Origin: CAYRZL01 sp964428795 | Lineage (GTDB): Bacteria; Bacillota; Clostridia; Lachnospirales; Lachnospiraceae | Length of the DNA: 58,785 bases | Assembly (NCBI GenBank): GCA_964428795.1 | Contig: CAYRZL010000007.1 | Coordinates: 1-58,785 of the forward strand | Direction: 5' to 3' | Shown: one piece after another, positions 51,703 to 58,785 of the stretch | Position numbering within the stretch: the stretch's first letter is position 1 | Layout of the letters: each line of letters begins with the position of its first letter | Notes under the pieces: model-generated | The model's input: only the letters and a program-made list of their open reading frames with translations | Told to the model about the DNA's origin: nothing | Database searches by the model: none | Position numbers and translations under genes: made by a program

Positions 51703-51977
51703 ACAGGAGGTACGGTCCAATGAAAATATAACTTTTTTATCGGACGCTACATCATAAACAGGAGGTACGGTCCAATGAAAATATAACTTTTTTATCGGAC
51801 ATTACATCATAAACAGGAGGTACAGTCCAATGAGAATTTAATTTTTCAACCGGACACGATATTATGAACAGGAGGTACGGTCCAATCAAAATTTAAATTT
51901 TTTAACGGACAAAAATCTAAGAACAGGAGGTACGGTCCAAAGGATACTTAATATTTATATTTAAGAATTGAGTTAAT
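51703..51977 (+). repeat. Five 55-bp tandem repeats
   Basis: Units start at 51703, 51758, 51813, 51868 and 51923; AGGAGG lies at 51705, 51760, 51815, 51870 and 51925. Units 1 and 2 differ at two positions; units 3 to 5 diverge progressively outside the 18-base core. The repeats are contiguous, without spacers. Confidence 0.92.
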
Positions 51978-52029
51978 GAAAAAAATCTTTTGAAAAGGAG
52001 TATCATCCATTGGAAATTATAGTTTAATT

Positions 52030-52066
52030 GGCTGCATCAGATGAGAGAGTCGGATGCAGCCTTTTA
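52030..52066 (+). terminator. Terminator of the tandem-repeat RNA
   Basis: GGCTGCATC (52030-52038) pairs with GATGCAGCC (52053-52061), then TTTTATG. Confidence 0.88.
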
Positions 52067-52068
52067 TG

Positions 52069-52113
52069 TTGCCATGTATCCAAAGGAAAGCTCCGGTGGA
52101 GGTTTTCTTTGGT
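52069..52113 (-). repeat. REP-like palindromic repeat, reverse copy
   Basis: GTTGCCATG, CAAAGGAAAGC, GGTGGAGG and TTTCTTTGGTTGCC form a member of the family also seen at 159-192, 32299-32387, 53153-53203 and 55609-55645, here in the opposite orientation to the copies at 32299 and 53153. Confidence 0.65.
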
Positions 52114-52197
52114 TGCCCTTTTTGTTTATAAAAAGTTTATAATTTTTCATTGTTTTACCGTTGACATTCCCTCTCTTTACATGTAATGTTATCCCAT

Positions 52198-52242
52198 GAT
52201 GTGGTTTTAAAAACTACTTATAATCGACAAAATTACCACATC
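52198..52242 (+). promoter_or_regulatory. Possible degV promoter with flanking inverted repeat
   Basis: GATGTGGT (52198-52205) and ACCACATC (52235-52242) are perfect inverted arms around a TATAAT hexamer (52219-52224). No good -35 is paired with that -10. A separate TTGACA-17-TAATGT (52161-52189) lies upstream. Either could drive degV. Confidence 0.4.
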
Positions 52243-52268
52243 AATTATCTGGAGAGGAAATATATTGT

Positions 52269-53135
52269 ATGAAAGAAATTATTATTGCAACAGAAACCGG
52301 CTCCGATCTGCCTCAAGCGCTGGTTGATCGATACCAAATTCAAGTTGTTCCCATGCATGTCGTTATGGAGGATGTAGATTATGCGGATGGCAGTATTCCG
52401 GTAGACCATATCTACGCTTATCACAACCGCATCAAAAAAATTCCCACCACTTCTGCCACCAACGTAGGCGAATATATCGATTTTTATACGTCCCTTCGAA
52501 AAGAACATCCGGATGCTGTGATTTATCATATGGCATATACTTCCAAAGCATCCTGCACCTATCAGAATGCCGAGATTGCCCTGCGAAAATTTGACAATGT
52601 GTATCTGATCGATACACTGAACGTCTCCGGCGGATGTACCGCCCATATCATGAAGGCGCTTCAGATCATCCGGGAACATTTAGCAAAAGATGCCGAGCCG
52701 GATTATCAGGCGATTGCTGATGAGATCCAGGATTGCGCACACCGCGTCTGCTGCAGCTTTATTCCGGGCAATCTGGATTACCTGAAGGCCGGCGGACGGG
52801 TATCCAACGCCGCTTATCTGGGTGCAACGATCCTGCAGTTAAAACCGCTGATAGAAATAATAGACGGTAAGCTGATCGCTGCAAAAAAATATCGCGGAAA
52901 AATTGAAAATCTGGTAGATAAGTATATGGAAAATTTTGTACAGAAACATGATTTAGAAAAGGACTGCCTCTATCTGCTGTACTCCAAGGGTCTTTCTCAG
53001 AAAGCGCTGGATCGTATGGCAGAGAACGCGGTAAGGTTTGGTTTCAAATCTTACGAATATGTACAGACCGGTTGTGTCATCAGTACTCACAGCGGTCCGG
53101 GAGCCATCGGACTTGCCGGAGTAGCAAAAGCATAA
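52269..53135 (+). CDS. degV: DegV family fatty-acid-binding protein (FakB-like)
   Basis: A 288-residue two-domain protein. The N-terminal domain has TETGSDLP and VVPMHVVMED, then TTSATNVGEYIDFY, the loop that contacts the fatty-acid carboxylate (the usual TSQPS form is altered here). The C-terminal half has SFIPGNLDYLKAGGRVSNAAYLG and ends VISTHSGPGAIGLAG. In Firmicutes such proteins present fatty acids to the kinase FakA for phospholipid use; no fakA gene is nearby. GGAGAGG lies 12 bases upstream. Confidence 0.92.
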   Translation: MKEIIIATETGSDLPQALVDRYQIQVVPMHVVMEDVDYADGSIPVDHIYAYHNRIKKIPTTSATNVGEYIDFYTSLRKEHPDAVIYHMAYTSKASCTYQNAEIALRKFDNVYLIDTLNVSGGCTAHIMKALQIIREHLAKDAEPDYQAIADEIQDCAHRVCCSFIPGNLDYLKAGGRVSNAAYLGATILQLKPLIEIIDGKLIAAKKYRGKIENLVDKYMENFVQKHDLEKDCLYLLYSKGLSQKALDRMAENAVRFGFKSYEYVQTGCVISTHSGPGAIGLAGVAKA

Positions 53136-53152
53136 ATTTGTTTTTTATATCA

Positions 53153-53240
53153 GCATGCGAAAGAAACCTCCACCAGAGCTTTCTTTCGTATGCCTGACAA
53201 CAGAGAGCTTCACCCCAAACAGAGGTGAAGCCTTTTTTAT
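53153..53240 (+). terminator. REP-like hairpin plus degV terminator
   Basis: GCGAAAGAAA with TTTCTTTCGT (about 53157-53190) is a REP-like copy ending in ATGCCTGACAACA. It is followed by GCTTCACC pairing with GGTGAAGC and CTTTTTTATTT, a classic intrinsic terminator that also overlaps the start of the convergent permease gene's 3' end. Confidence 0.75.
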
Positions 53241-54038
53241 TTACTCCAGATTCAGCTTTTTCTTCAGGAAGAAGTTTGCGATCAGGAAATATGCCACCGC
53301 AAATATCAGACTAATGATCAGATCAAGAATCATCATTCTATCTAAAATCGATCCAAACGAAATAGACGTTTGAACTACGCTCATCTCAAACACATCCCAT
53401 ACGGACGGGGTACTTCTCAGGCTCAAGCCCACGGAAATCACATTGTATACGATCACAAATATGATAAATGTCAAAAAACTAAACAGAACCTTATGCTTAT
53501 AAAAACTTCCCCCAACTGCCATAGCTGCATATGCAGCGAGTATTATACGCACAGTCTCTACAATTCCGGCAAAAATCAGTAATACGATCCATGCTGCACT
53601 CACATCAATCGCTTCATACATATACTGTAATATATAGCGAACCTCTTCCACATTACCAAAACCGATGAGCATCAACAAAAAGAATGAAATCATTGCTATT
53701 GCTCCTGCAATCACGATCCAGATAAACGCAGCAATCGTCTTGGATGTAACATGCATCCAAGTAGGAACCGGCAGCGTATGCATCAGATATCCCTCACCGC
53801 ACAACATATTCTGATAAAAACGCTGTACGATCATGGTAGCAGTTACAATCACCAGGGCAATATTCAAAAGCACATATATCATCAGCATAATCACAGATGC
53901 GATATTCAGATGATCCATATCCAGACTTCCGCGAAACATCAATCCGGTGATAATTGCCAGAATCAATACCGCAGCATCCAGAATCAAAAATAGTCTTCCT
54001 ACTGATTTCATCTCATATTTTAATAATTTCTTTAACAT
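53241..54038 (-). CDS. ABC-2 type permease
   Basis: A 265-residue membrane protein with six helices in the ABC-2 arrangement (helices near 17-36, 46-70, 100-126, 145-172, 185-205, 232-258) and a conserved-looking GEGYLMHTLPVPTWMH after helix 2. It pairs with the ATPase whose gene overlaps its start by 7 bp. With the GntR repressor this makes a YtrA-type export cassette; the substrate is unknown, but such systems often respond to cell-wall antibiotics. Confidence 0.87.
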   Translation of the reverse strand: MLKKLLKYEMKSVGRLFLILDAAVLILAIITGLMFRGSLDMDHLNIASVIMLMIYVLLNIALVIVTATMIVQRFYQNMLCGEGYLMHTLPVPTWMHVTSKTIAAFIWIVIAGAIAMISFFLLMLIGFGNVEEVRYILQYMYEAIDVSAAWIVLLIFAGIVETVRIILAAYAAMAVGGSFYKHKVLFSFLTFIIFVIVYNVISVGLSLRSTPSVWDVFEMSVVQTSISFGSILDRMMILDLIISLIFAVAYFLIANFFLKKKLNLE

Positions 54039-54730
54039 CTGAACACCTCCCGGAAATACATATCTACAGATTTCCCTTCCGTTTCCCGTATCTCATCTAC
54101 TCCTCTCTGGCAGATCACACTTCCCCGATTCAAAAAAATCACTTCATCCAAAATCTGCTCAATATCTGCAATCAGATGGGTAGAAATCAAAACCGTCGAA
54201 TCCTCTGAATAATTTCGAATAATCGTATTTAAGATATAATCTCTTGCCGCCGGATCAACACCTCCAATGGGCTCATCCAGAAAATAAATATCCGCCCTGC
54301 GGCTCATGGCAAGCACCAGTTGAACCTTCTCTTTATTTCCTTTGGACAATGCTTTTAGTCGATCCGTTCCCATAATATGAAGCTGCGCCAGCATATCCAC
54401 TGCTTTGTTATAATCAAAGTCCTCATAAAAATCGCAGTACATATCTAACAGATTCTGCACATTCATCCAATTCGGCAGATAATTTGCATCCGGCAGATAA
54501 GAAGTCCTTGCTTTCGTCTCCGGTCCGGGAGCACACCCATTGATCAGCAACGCCCCTCCGGATGGCTGCAATAATCCATTTGCGATTTTTAACAGCGTCG
54601 TCTTTCCGCTTCCGTTTGGTCCCAGCAAGCCTACAATTTTTCCTTTTTCCAGAGAAAACGTCACATCATGCAATGCGGTCTTTTCTCCAAATTTTTTTCC
54701 AAGTCCCACACACTCAAAAACCTGACTCAT
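54032..54730 (-). CDS. ABC transporter ATP-binding protein
   Basis: A 232-residue ATPase with Walker A GPNGSGKTT (near 37-45), an atypical signature LSKGNKEKVQL and Walker B IYFLDEP followed by GGVD. The sequence type is that of export ATPases in GntR-controlled cassettes. Start overlaps the regulator's stop by 4 bp (ATGA), so it is translationally coupled. Confidence 0.93.
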   Translation of the reverse strand: MSQVFECVGLGKKFGEKTALHDVTFSLEKGKIVGLLGPNGSGKTTLLKIANGLLQPSGGALLINGCAPGPETKARTSYLPDANYLPNWMNVQNLLDMYCDFYEDFDYNKAVDMLAQLHIMGTDRLKALSKGNKEKVQLVLAMSRRADIYFLDEPIGGVDPAARDYILNTIIRNYSEDSTVLISTHLIADIEQILDEVIFLNRGSVICQRGVDEIRETEGKSVDMYFREVFRC

Positions 54731-55098
54731 GAATGCTCTCCCTCCTTCAATTCTTCCAAAATCAACATAATTTCTTCTCTCGTGTAACCAATTTCTTCCA
54801 TCTGGCTGATAAATTGTCTGGTCACATCTATTCCCTTCTGTTTTCTCATACGCTGAATCATCTCCTCATCCTCCGTCACAAATCGTCCATTTGTCCGCTG
54901 TGCATATACAAGCCCTGTTCGTTCCAGCTCTGCCAATGCCTTTTGCATCGTGTTAGGATTTACCTTCGCCTCACCTGCCAGCTCTCTCACGGTCTGCAAT
55001 TTACTTCCCGGCGGATATTCACCCTTAATAATGCGTGCCTGTATCTGCTCGACCAACTGCACATATATGGAACGCCCATCATCAAATGTCCATCCCAT
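54727..55098 (-). CDS. GntR family regulator, YtrA type
   Basis: A 123-residue repressor: an N-terminal winged helix (SIYVQLVEQIQARIIKGEYPPGSKLQTVRELAGEA, then VNPNTMQKALAELERTGLV) and a short helical tail of about 50 residues for dimerisation, as in YtrA-type proteins, with no separate effector domain. The ATG at 55098 lies nine bases after AAGGGGG. It heads the exporter operon and probably binds the perfect inverted repeat at its own promoter. Confidence 0.92.
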   Translation of the reverse strand: MGWTFDDGRSIYVQLVEQIQARIIKGEYPPGSKLQTVRELAGEAKVNPNTMQKALAELERTGLVYAQRTNGRFVTEDEEMIQRMRKQKGIDVTRQFISQMEEIGYTREEIMLILEELKEGEHS

Positions 55099-55127
55099 TC
55101 CCACAATCCCCCTTTCTCTTCTCTTTT

Positions 55128-55177
55128 TGTTGTATTATTGTACTGTTGTACTATCTAAATAATACAATAATACAACA
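55128..55177. promoter_or_regulatory. GntR operator and promoter
   Basis: TGTTGTATTATTGTA (55128-55142) and TACAATAATACAACA (55163-55177) are perfect 15-base inverted arms. On the minus strand TTGACA (55187-55192), 17 bases and TATTGT (55164-55169) place one arm over the -10 and the other just after the start of transcription. That suits autorepression. Confidence 0.7.
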
Positions 55178-55324
55178 TTGCACATATGTCAATACCTTTT
55201 TTCTTGTTAAATAGGTGAAAAATCAAGAATATCTGCATAAATAGAATACTTATGTACGCAATGCTGAATAGCCCCTTTGCAAAACGTAGGCTAATAGAAA
55301 TGACAATGCTTAAAATGGCATAAT

Positions 55325-55650
55325 TATCGCTCTGACGGTAGGCTGTGGCGCCGATTATTTTGGGGGAGTGAAGCATCGTCCGAATGTGCGGGCTAGGATG
55401 GAAGAGACATATTTTATTTTCAATCTCGCTGCACTGGATTTTGCTCAGAAGGGGATTTTGAATCCTTTTATTTGCGCCTGCGCTGCAAAAATGGGTTGCT
55501 GCTCGGCGCATTTGATTCAAAATCCCCTTCTGGAAAAATCAACGTGCATCTCACAAGAAAAGAAAATATGTCTCTTCCATTCCTCCCCGCCGGACGATGC
55601 ATTTACGTTGCCAAGCATACGAAAGACATCTCCGATGGAGATTTCTTTTC
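55325..55650 (+). repeat. Dispersed repeat element B with 228-bp palindrome
   Basis: The left border (55325-55378) repeats the element A pattern CGCTCTGAC, GGCTGTGG, CCGATTATTTTGGGGG, GAAGCATCG; the right border (55599-55645) repeats GCATTTACGTTGCCAAGCAT and ATCTCCGATGGAG. Between them 55373-55600 folds on itself: GCATCGTCCG with CGGACGATGC, GGAAGAGACATATTTT with AAAATATGTCTCTTCC, and CAGAAGGGGATTTTGAAT with ATTCAAAATCCCCTTCTG. The core has no similarity to the hairpin of element A. The rest of 55178-55748 holds only AT-rich sequence and a degenerate tail of element A type near 55690-55740. Confidence 0.78.
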
Positions 55651-55748
55651 GTGCCGGAAAATTGAGACGTAACCGAAAATCAGAGACGTAAATTTTCACC
55701 CTGGCAAACCTTTCGCACATAACAGCGGAGAAACCGCATAAATTTGTT

Positions 55749-56963
55749 TCAGCAAAATCCTGAAATGATATTTTTTATGATCTCCATGGATTTCTCCATT
55801 CCTTCCAGCGTAACATGCTCATATATTCCGTGAAACGCATATCCGCCGGTTCCCAGATTCGGGCATGGCAGTCCGCGATAGCTCAGGCACGCACCGTCCG
55901 TACCACCCCGGATCGGACAAATATCTTCTGTTACGCCAGCCTTCCTGCAAGCCTCCATCGCCAGATCCACCAGCCATTTGCAGGGTTCGATCTTCTCCCG
56001 CATATTACGGTAAGATTCCGTGATTTCCAGCTCCACTTTTCCGGCACCGTACTTCTCATTCATCTGTGCAGCAATATCACGCAGCAGCTCTTCCCTTTTT
56101 ATGATTCCTTCCGCATCAAAATCACGGATCAGGTATTTCATGACCGTCTGTTCCACGCATCCCTCAAAGCTCATCAGATGATAAAAGCCCTCATACTTTT
56201 CCGTATGCTCCGGCCGGTCACGCTCCGGCAAAAGGCTGTGAATCTCCATGCCGATCTGCTGGGAGTTTACCATAATATCTTTTGCATCACCTGTATGTAC
56301 GCCCACACCATGAATGGTAAATACTGCGGAGGAAGCGTTAAAGTTTTCATACTGGATTTCTCCCTCTTTGCTTCCATCCAGCGTAAAAGCATAATCTGCG
56401 CCGAAATCCTCCAGATTCAGAAGCTCCGCTCCGCTTCCGATCTCCTCATCCGGAGTAAATGCAACACAAATCTTTCCATGCGGTATTTTGTTTTGCAGCA
56501 TATCCTCCGAAATACTCATAATAATAGCAATACCCGCTTTATCATCCGCCCCCAGAAGCGTAGTTCCATCCGTAGTGATCAGAGTACGTCCCTTCAGATT
56601 TTTGAGATGGGGAAATTCTGACCTCTGCAGAGTTTGTCCGCTGCTGCCCAGGGCAACATCTCCTCCGTCATAACGTTCAATGATCTGAGGCTTTACGTCT
56701 TTCCCGGAGCATTCCGGGGAAGTATCCATATGGGCAATCAATCCCAGCGCAGGTACATCCTCATATCCCTCCGCAGCCGGAATACTCCCATACACATAAC
56801 CGTGCTCATCCATTCTGGCGTCTGAAATACCAAGCTCCTTCATTTCATCTACGAGCAGATATGCCAGATCCAATTCTCTGGATGCGGATGGTATCGTACT
56901 GCTGTCCTCATCACTGGTCGTCCATACAGATACATATTTTAAAAATCTTTCTTTTATATTCAT
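55749..56963 (-). CDS. pepT: Tripeptide aminopeptidase (peptidase T)
   Basis: A 404-residue M20 dizinc peptidase releasing the N-terminal residue of tripeptides in the cytoplasm. Zinc-site motifs are LIAHMDTSPE, LLGADDKAGIAI and FTPDEEIGSGAE; a dimerisation domain lies between about 205 and 315, and the final metal residue is in GTGGYAFHGIYE. It follows the MATE gene by 16 bp, with GGGAGG as ribosome site. Confidence 0.96.
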   Translation of the reverse strand: MNIKERFLKYVSVWTTSDEDSSTIPSASRELDLAYLLVDEMKELGISDARMDEHGYVYGSIPAAEGYEDVPALGLIAHMDTSPECSGKDVKPQIIERYDGGDVALGSSGQTLQRSEFPHLKNLKGRTLITTDGTTLLGADDKAGIAIIMSISEDMLQNKIPHGKICVAFTPDEEIGSGAELLNLEDFGADYAFTLDGSKEGEIQYENFNASSAVFTIHGVGVHTGDAKDIMVNSQQIGMEIHSLLPERDRPEHTEKYEGFYHLMSFEGCVEQTVMKYLIRDFDAEGIIKREELLRDIAAQMNEKYGAGKVELEITESYRNMREKIEPCKWLVDLAMEACRKAGVTEDICPIRGGTDGACLSYRGLPCPNLGTGGYAFHGIYEHVTLEGMEKSMEIIKNIISGFC

Positions 56964-56979
56964 AGCGAACCTCCCAAAC

Positions 56980-58359
56980 TCATTCTGTTATTTCCCGAAT
57001 CACATGATGTCCCAGCCATTTGCCGCTGCGGTATCTGATGGAAAACAGCAGTCCCCGGACTGCCCAGTCGGTAAACATACCGATCCATACCGCCATCGGC
57101 CCCATATGAAACTGACGCACTAAAAATATACAAAACGCGACACGGAACACCCACATGGACACCGTGGATACGATCATGGAGAATTTTACATCCCCCGCTG
57201 CCCGCAGGCCATATGCCGGAATAAATCCAAGCACCCAGACCAGCGGCTTTACAATAGTGATCACCGTCATCATTTGAATGCACATGGCTGCACTCTCCGC
57301 TTCCATGCCGCCCAATATGGTTACCGGTCTGGTCAGTGCAAGAATCAAAAGGCACCCGATCACCATGACGATCTCTGAATAAATCGTCAGCTTCTTTATG
57401 TAATATTTTGCCTCATCCACCCGGCCCGCACCCATGCACCGGCCTACCACAGTCATCAGACCGATACCGATACCAATGGCAGCAATACCATTCATCATTT
57501 CCAGCATGATCGTCATGGCCTGAGCGGCGATCGCCGTAGTTCCCATAGTGGATACGGTAGACTGGATCGCAAGCTTTCCAAACTGGAACATTCCATTTTC
57601 GATACCGGAGGGGATTCCCACTGCCAGTACCATACCGATCAACCGGAAATCCGGTCTGATCTTCAGATAATGATTGATCACAATGATCTGTTTTGGTTTC
57701 CGCTGGAAATACAAAACGACCACTGCACAGAAAATACGGGAACCAAGTGTGGAAAGTGCGGCTCCCATAACACCCATATCCAGTCCGAAGATCATGACCG
57801 CATTTCCCACGATATTTAAAATATTTGAGATCACCGATACGGTCATAGGAAATCTGGAATTGCCTTCTGCCCTAAAAAAGGAGGCACTGGCATTGTACAG
57901 CGCCAGAAACGGATAGGACAAAGCAGTGAGCGAAAAATAGATGAGAGAATTACTCATAACATCTGCTTCGACACTTCCGAAGATCAGGCGCAGCAAGGGT
58001 GCCCGCAGGATCAGAAAACATGCGGTCAATCCGATAGAAATTACAAAGGTTGCCAAAAGTACCTGTCTGGCTGATCTGTTGGCTCCCTCCGGATCTTTTC
58101 TGCCCAAATACTGGGAGCAGACGATCGTTCCGCCTGCCGCCAGGGCAACGAACACCTGAATCACCAGATTGTTGATGGAATCCACCAGCGAAACAGCGGA
58201 GATAGCGGCACTTCCCACATTGCTGACCATCATGGTATCCACGGTTCCCATGAGACAGTTCAAAAGCTGTTCGATCATCAAAGGAACAAGCAGTAATCTC
58301 AAATCATGATTTGAAAATATATGTACCTGATCATTCGTTTGCGTTTTTCGCAGCTGCAT
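56980..58359 (-). CDS. MATE family efflux transporter
   Basis: A 459-residue antiporter with twelve predicted helices in two homologous halves (first half LLLVPLMIEQLLNCLMGTVDTMMVSNVG; second half GIPSGIENGMFQFGKLAIQSTVSTMG). It would export cationic compounds using Na+ or H+. GGAGGAC supports the ATG at 58359. It is intact, unlike the remnant at 1331-1986, and its start overlaps the end of the EamA-type gene by 29 bp. Confidence 0.93.
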   Translation of the reverse strand: MQLRKTQTNDQVHIFSNHDLRLLLVPLMIEQLLNCLMGTVDTMMVSNVGSAAISAVSLVDSINNLVIQVFVALAAGGTIVCSQYLGRKDPEGANRSARQVLLATFVISIGLTACFLILRAPLLRLIFGSVEADVMSNSLIYFSLTALSYPFLALYNASASFFRAEGNSRFPMTVSVISNILNIVGNAVMIFGLDMGVMGAALSTLGSRIFCAVVVLYFQRKPKQIIVINHYLKIRPDFRLIGMVLAVGIPSGIENGMFQFGKLAIQSTVSTMGTTAIAAQAMTIMLEMMNGIAAIGIGIGLMTVVGRCMGAGRVDEAKYYIKKLTIYSEIVMVIGCLLILALTRPVTILGGMEAESAAMCIQMMTVITIVKPLVWVLGFIPAYGLRAAGDVKFSMIVSTVSMWVFRVAFCIFLVRQFHMGPMAVWIGMFTDWAVRGLLFSIRYRSGKWLGHHVIREITE

Positions 58360-58785
58360 AAGCGTCCTCCTCATGTTTTGCAGGTGTCAGTATATTGAAG
58401 GCAACAGCGCCCAGAAGCACCATGCCGACAAAGGTGACCGCCACAATTCCGATCTGACGCCTTGCCGGAGGTCTGTGTTCCTTGATGCACTGCATGATCA
58501 ACACGAAAATCGGCGATGTATATTGAAGTACAATGGCATTCGCCGCTGTAGTCATCTTGTTTGCCAACACATACAGAGTTGTCACTACCGCAAGCCCTAT
58601 CGCTGCACAGATCACAGTGCGGTTTATTTTTATACGGAAGCTGCGCCTTACCGCCACAAACAAAATAAATGCCAGTAAAGACCGGATTCCATTGAGTACA
58701 ATACCATTCCATGGCACAAATTTAACCAGCAGGCCGCCCGTAGACCAGATCATAGACGCTGCCAGTATGTACAGATTTCCTTTGA
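58331..58785 (-). CDS. EamA/DMT transporter, partial at window edge and apparently shortened
   Basis: The frame is open to the window edge. It encodes one EamA repeat (ILAASMIWSTGGLLVKFVPWNGIVLNGIRS, then ANAIVLQYTSPIFVLIM and KEHRPPARRQIGIVAVTFVGMVLL) and then jumps directly to what looks like the last helix and tail of a full protein (GAVAFNILTPAKHEE). Normal members have two repeats and about 290 residues; here about 150 to the stop, so a second repeat seems deleted in frame. The true start lies outside the window. Confidence 0.75.
   Translation of the reverse strand, partial: KGNLYILAASMIWSTGGLLVKFVPWNGIVLNGIRSLLAFILFVAVRRSFRIKINRTVICAAIGLAVVTTLYVLANKMTTAANAIVLQYTSPIFVLIMQCIKEHRPPARRQIGIVAVTFVGMVLLGAVAFNILTPAKHEEDAYAAAKNANE

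Larger units (their letters stand above)
51695..52066 (+). ncRNA. Tandem Shine-Dalgarno / three-codon ORF repeat RNA
   Basis: A transcript of about 370 nt bounded by a perfect promoter and a strong terminator, with no ORF longer than a few codons in the repeat frame. Five 55-bp units begin ACAGGAGGTAC(G/A)GTCCAA. In units 1-3 an ATG follows nine bases after AGGAGG and reads Met-Lys-Ile-stop, Met-Lys-Ile-stop and Met-Arg-Ile-stop; units 4 and 5 have ATC and AAG at that place but keep TAA at the same position. In units 1-4 GTCC pairs with a later GGAC, enclosing the start codon in a hairpin. A sixth degenerate unit (AAGGAGTATCATCCATTG) precedes the terminator. I know no described family with this layout. 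Confidence 0.8.

Noticed and set aside
51703..51977. CRISPR-like regular repeats
   Set aside because: The repeats are contiguous 55-bp units with conserved SD motifs and no unique spacers, and no cas gene is present.
55368..55691. 107-codon frame in element B
   Set aside because: It traverses the 228-bp foldback; translation shows no known domain and no start signal.

Overview
The window looks like chromosomal DNA of a Gram-positive anaerobic gut clostridium, most likely Lachnospiraceae. Supporting signs are AGGAGG ribosome binding sites on almost every gene, the long Firmicute class III fructose-1,6-bisphosphatase, a DegV protein, a TSCPD-domain protein, a NiaR repressor, a CwlC-like amidase without signal peptide (a sporulation-type enzyme) and a FabT-type operator. 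I see no rRNA, tRNA, CRISPR array or intact transposase. There is one 100-N scaffold gap at 42219-42318.

Layout: (1) 1-5.2 kb: a palindromic dispersed repeat, plsC, two decayed genes (a MATE pump and a GntR regulator), then murF and ddl for peptidoglycan precursors. (2) 5.3-14.2 kb, minus strand: a three-gene cassette (VWA/metallopeptidase-like protein, intracellular leucine-rich-repeat protein, MoxR-type AAA ATPase) and a four-gene iron/heme-type ABC uptake operon with a NEAT-like surface protein. (3) 14.4-23.8 kb: aroE, a TrkA/TrkH potassium system and the complete F1Fo ATP synthase operon atpBEFHAGDC, with c-subunit residues suggesting proton coupling. (4) 24-34.9 kb: fbp, an adenine-specific DNA methyltransferase with a possible nuclease-side partner, and a lysine-riboswitch-controlled dapA-dapB-glmS-vanZ run, then an SSB-like protein. 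(5) 35-42 kb: CNNM/CBS transporter, amidase, FabT-box-controlled fabH, and a zinc/cadmium resistance operon (ArsR sensor, HMA chaperone, P-type ATPase). (6) 42.4-51.2 kb: ahcY, a yitT remnant, relQ-type synthetase, niaR, an rRNA methyltransferase, pfkA and dnaE. (7) 51.3-58.8 kb: TSCPD protein, a striking tandem-repeat RNA locus, degV, a GntR-regulated ABC exporter, pepT, a MATE exporter and a truncated EamA transporter.

The most unusual object is at 51660-52066. A consensus promoter (TTGACA-17-TATAAT) drives a roughly 370-nt RNA made of five 55-bp units. Each unit has a perfect Shine-Dalgarno sequence, and the first three continue into a three-codon ORF (Met-Lys-Ile or Met-Arg-Ile, then stop) whose start codon lies in a hairpin; the locus ends in a canonical terminator and encodes no ordinary protein. 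The second theme is a rich set of dispersed palindromic elements: two copies share conserved borders but carry unrelated variable hairpins, one hairpin being about 228 bp; an adjoining foldback is 229 bp. There is also a six-copy REP-like family, a 143-bp element with 11-bp terminal inverted repeats, and remnants of Rpn/PD-(D/E)XK nuclease genes. Several genes (MATE, GntR, YitT, EamA) carry internal deletions. All family assignments come from reading the translated sequence and remembered family signatures; no database search was run.
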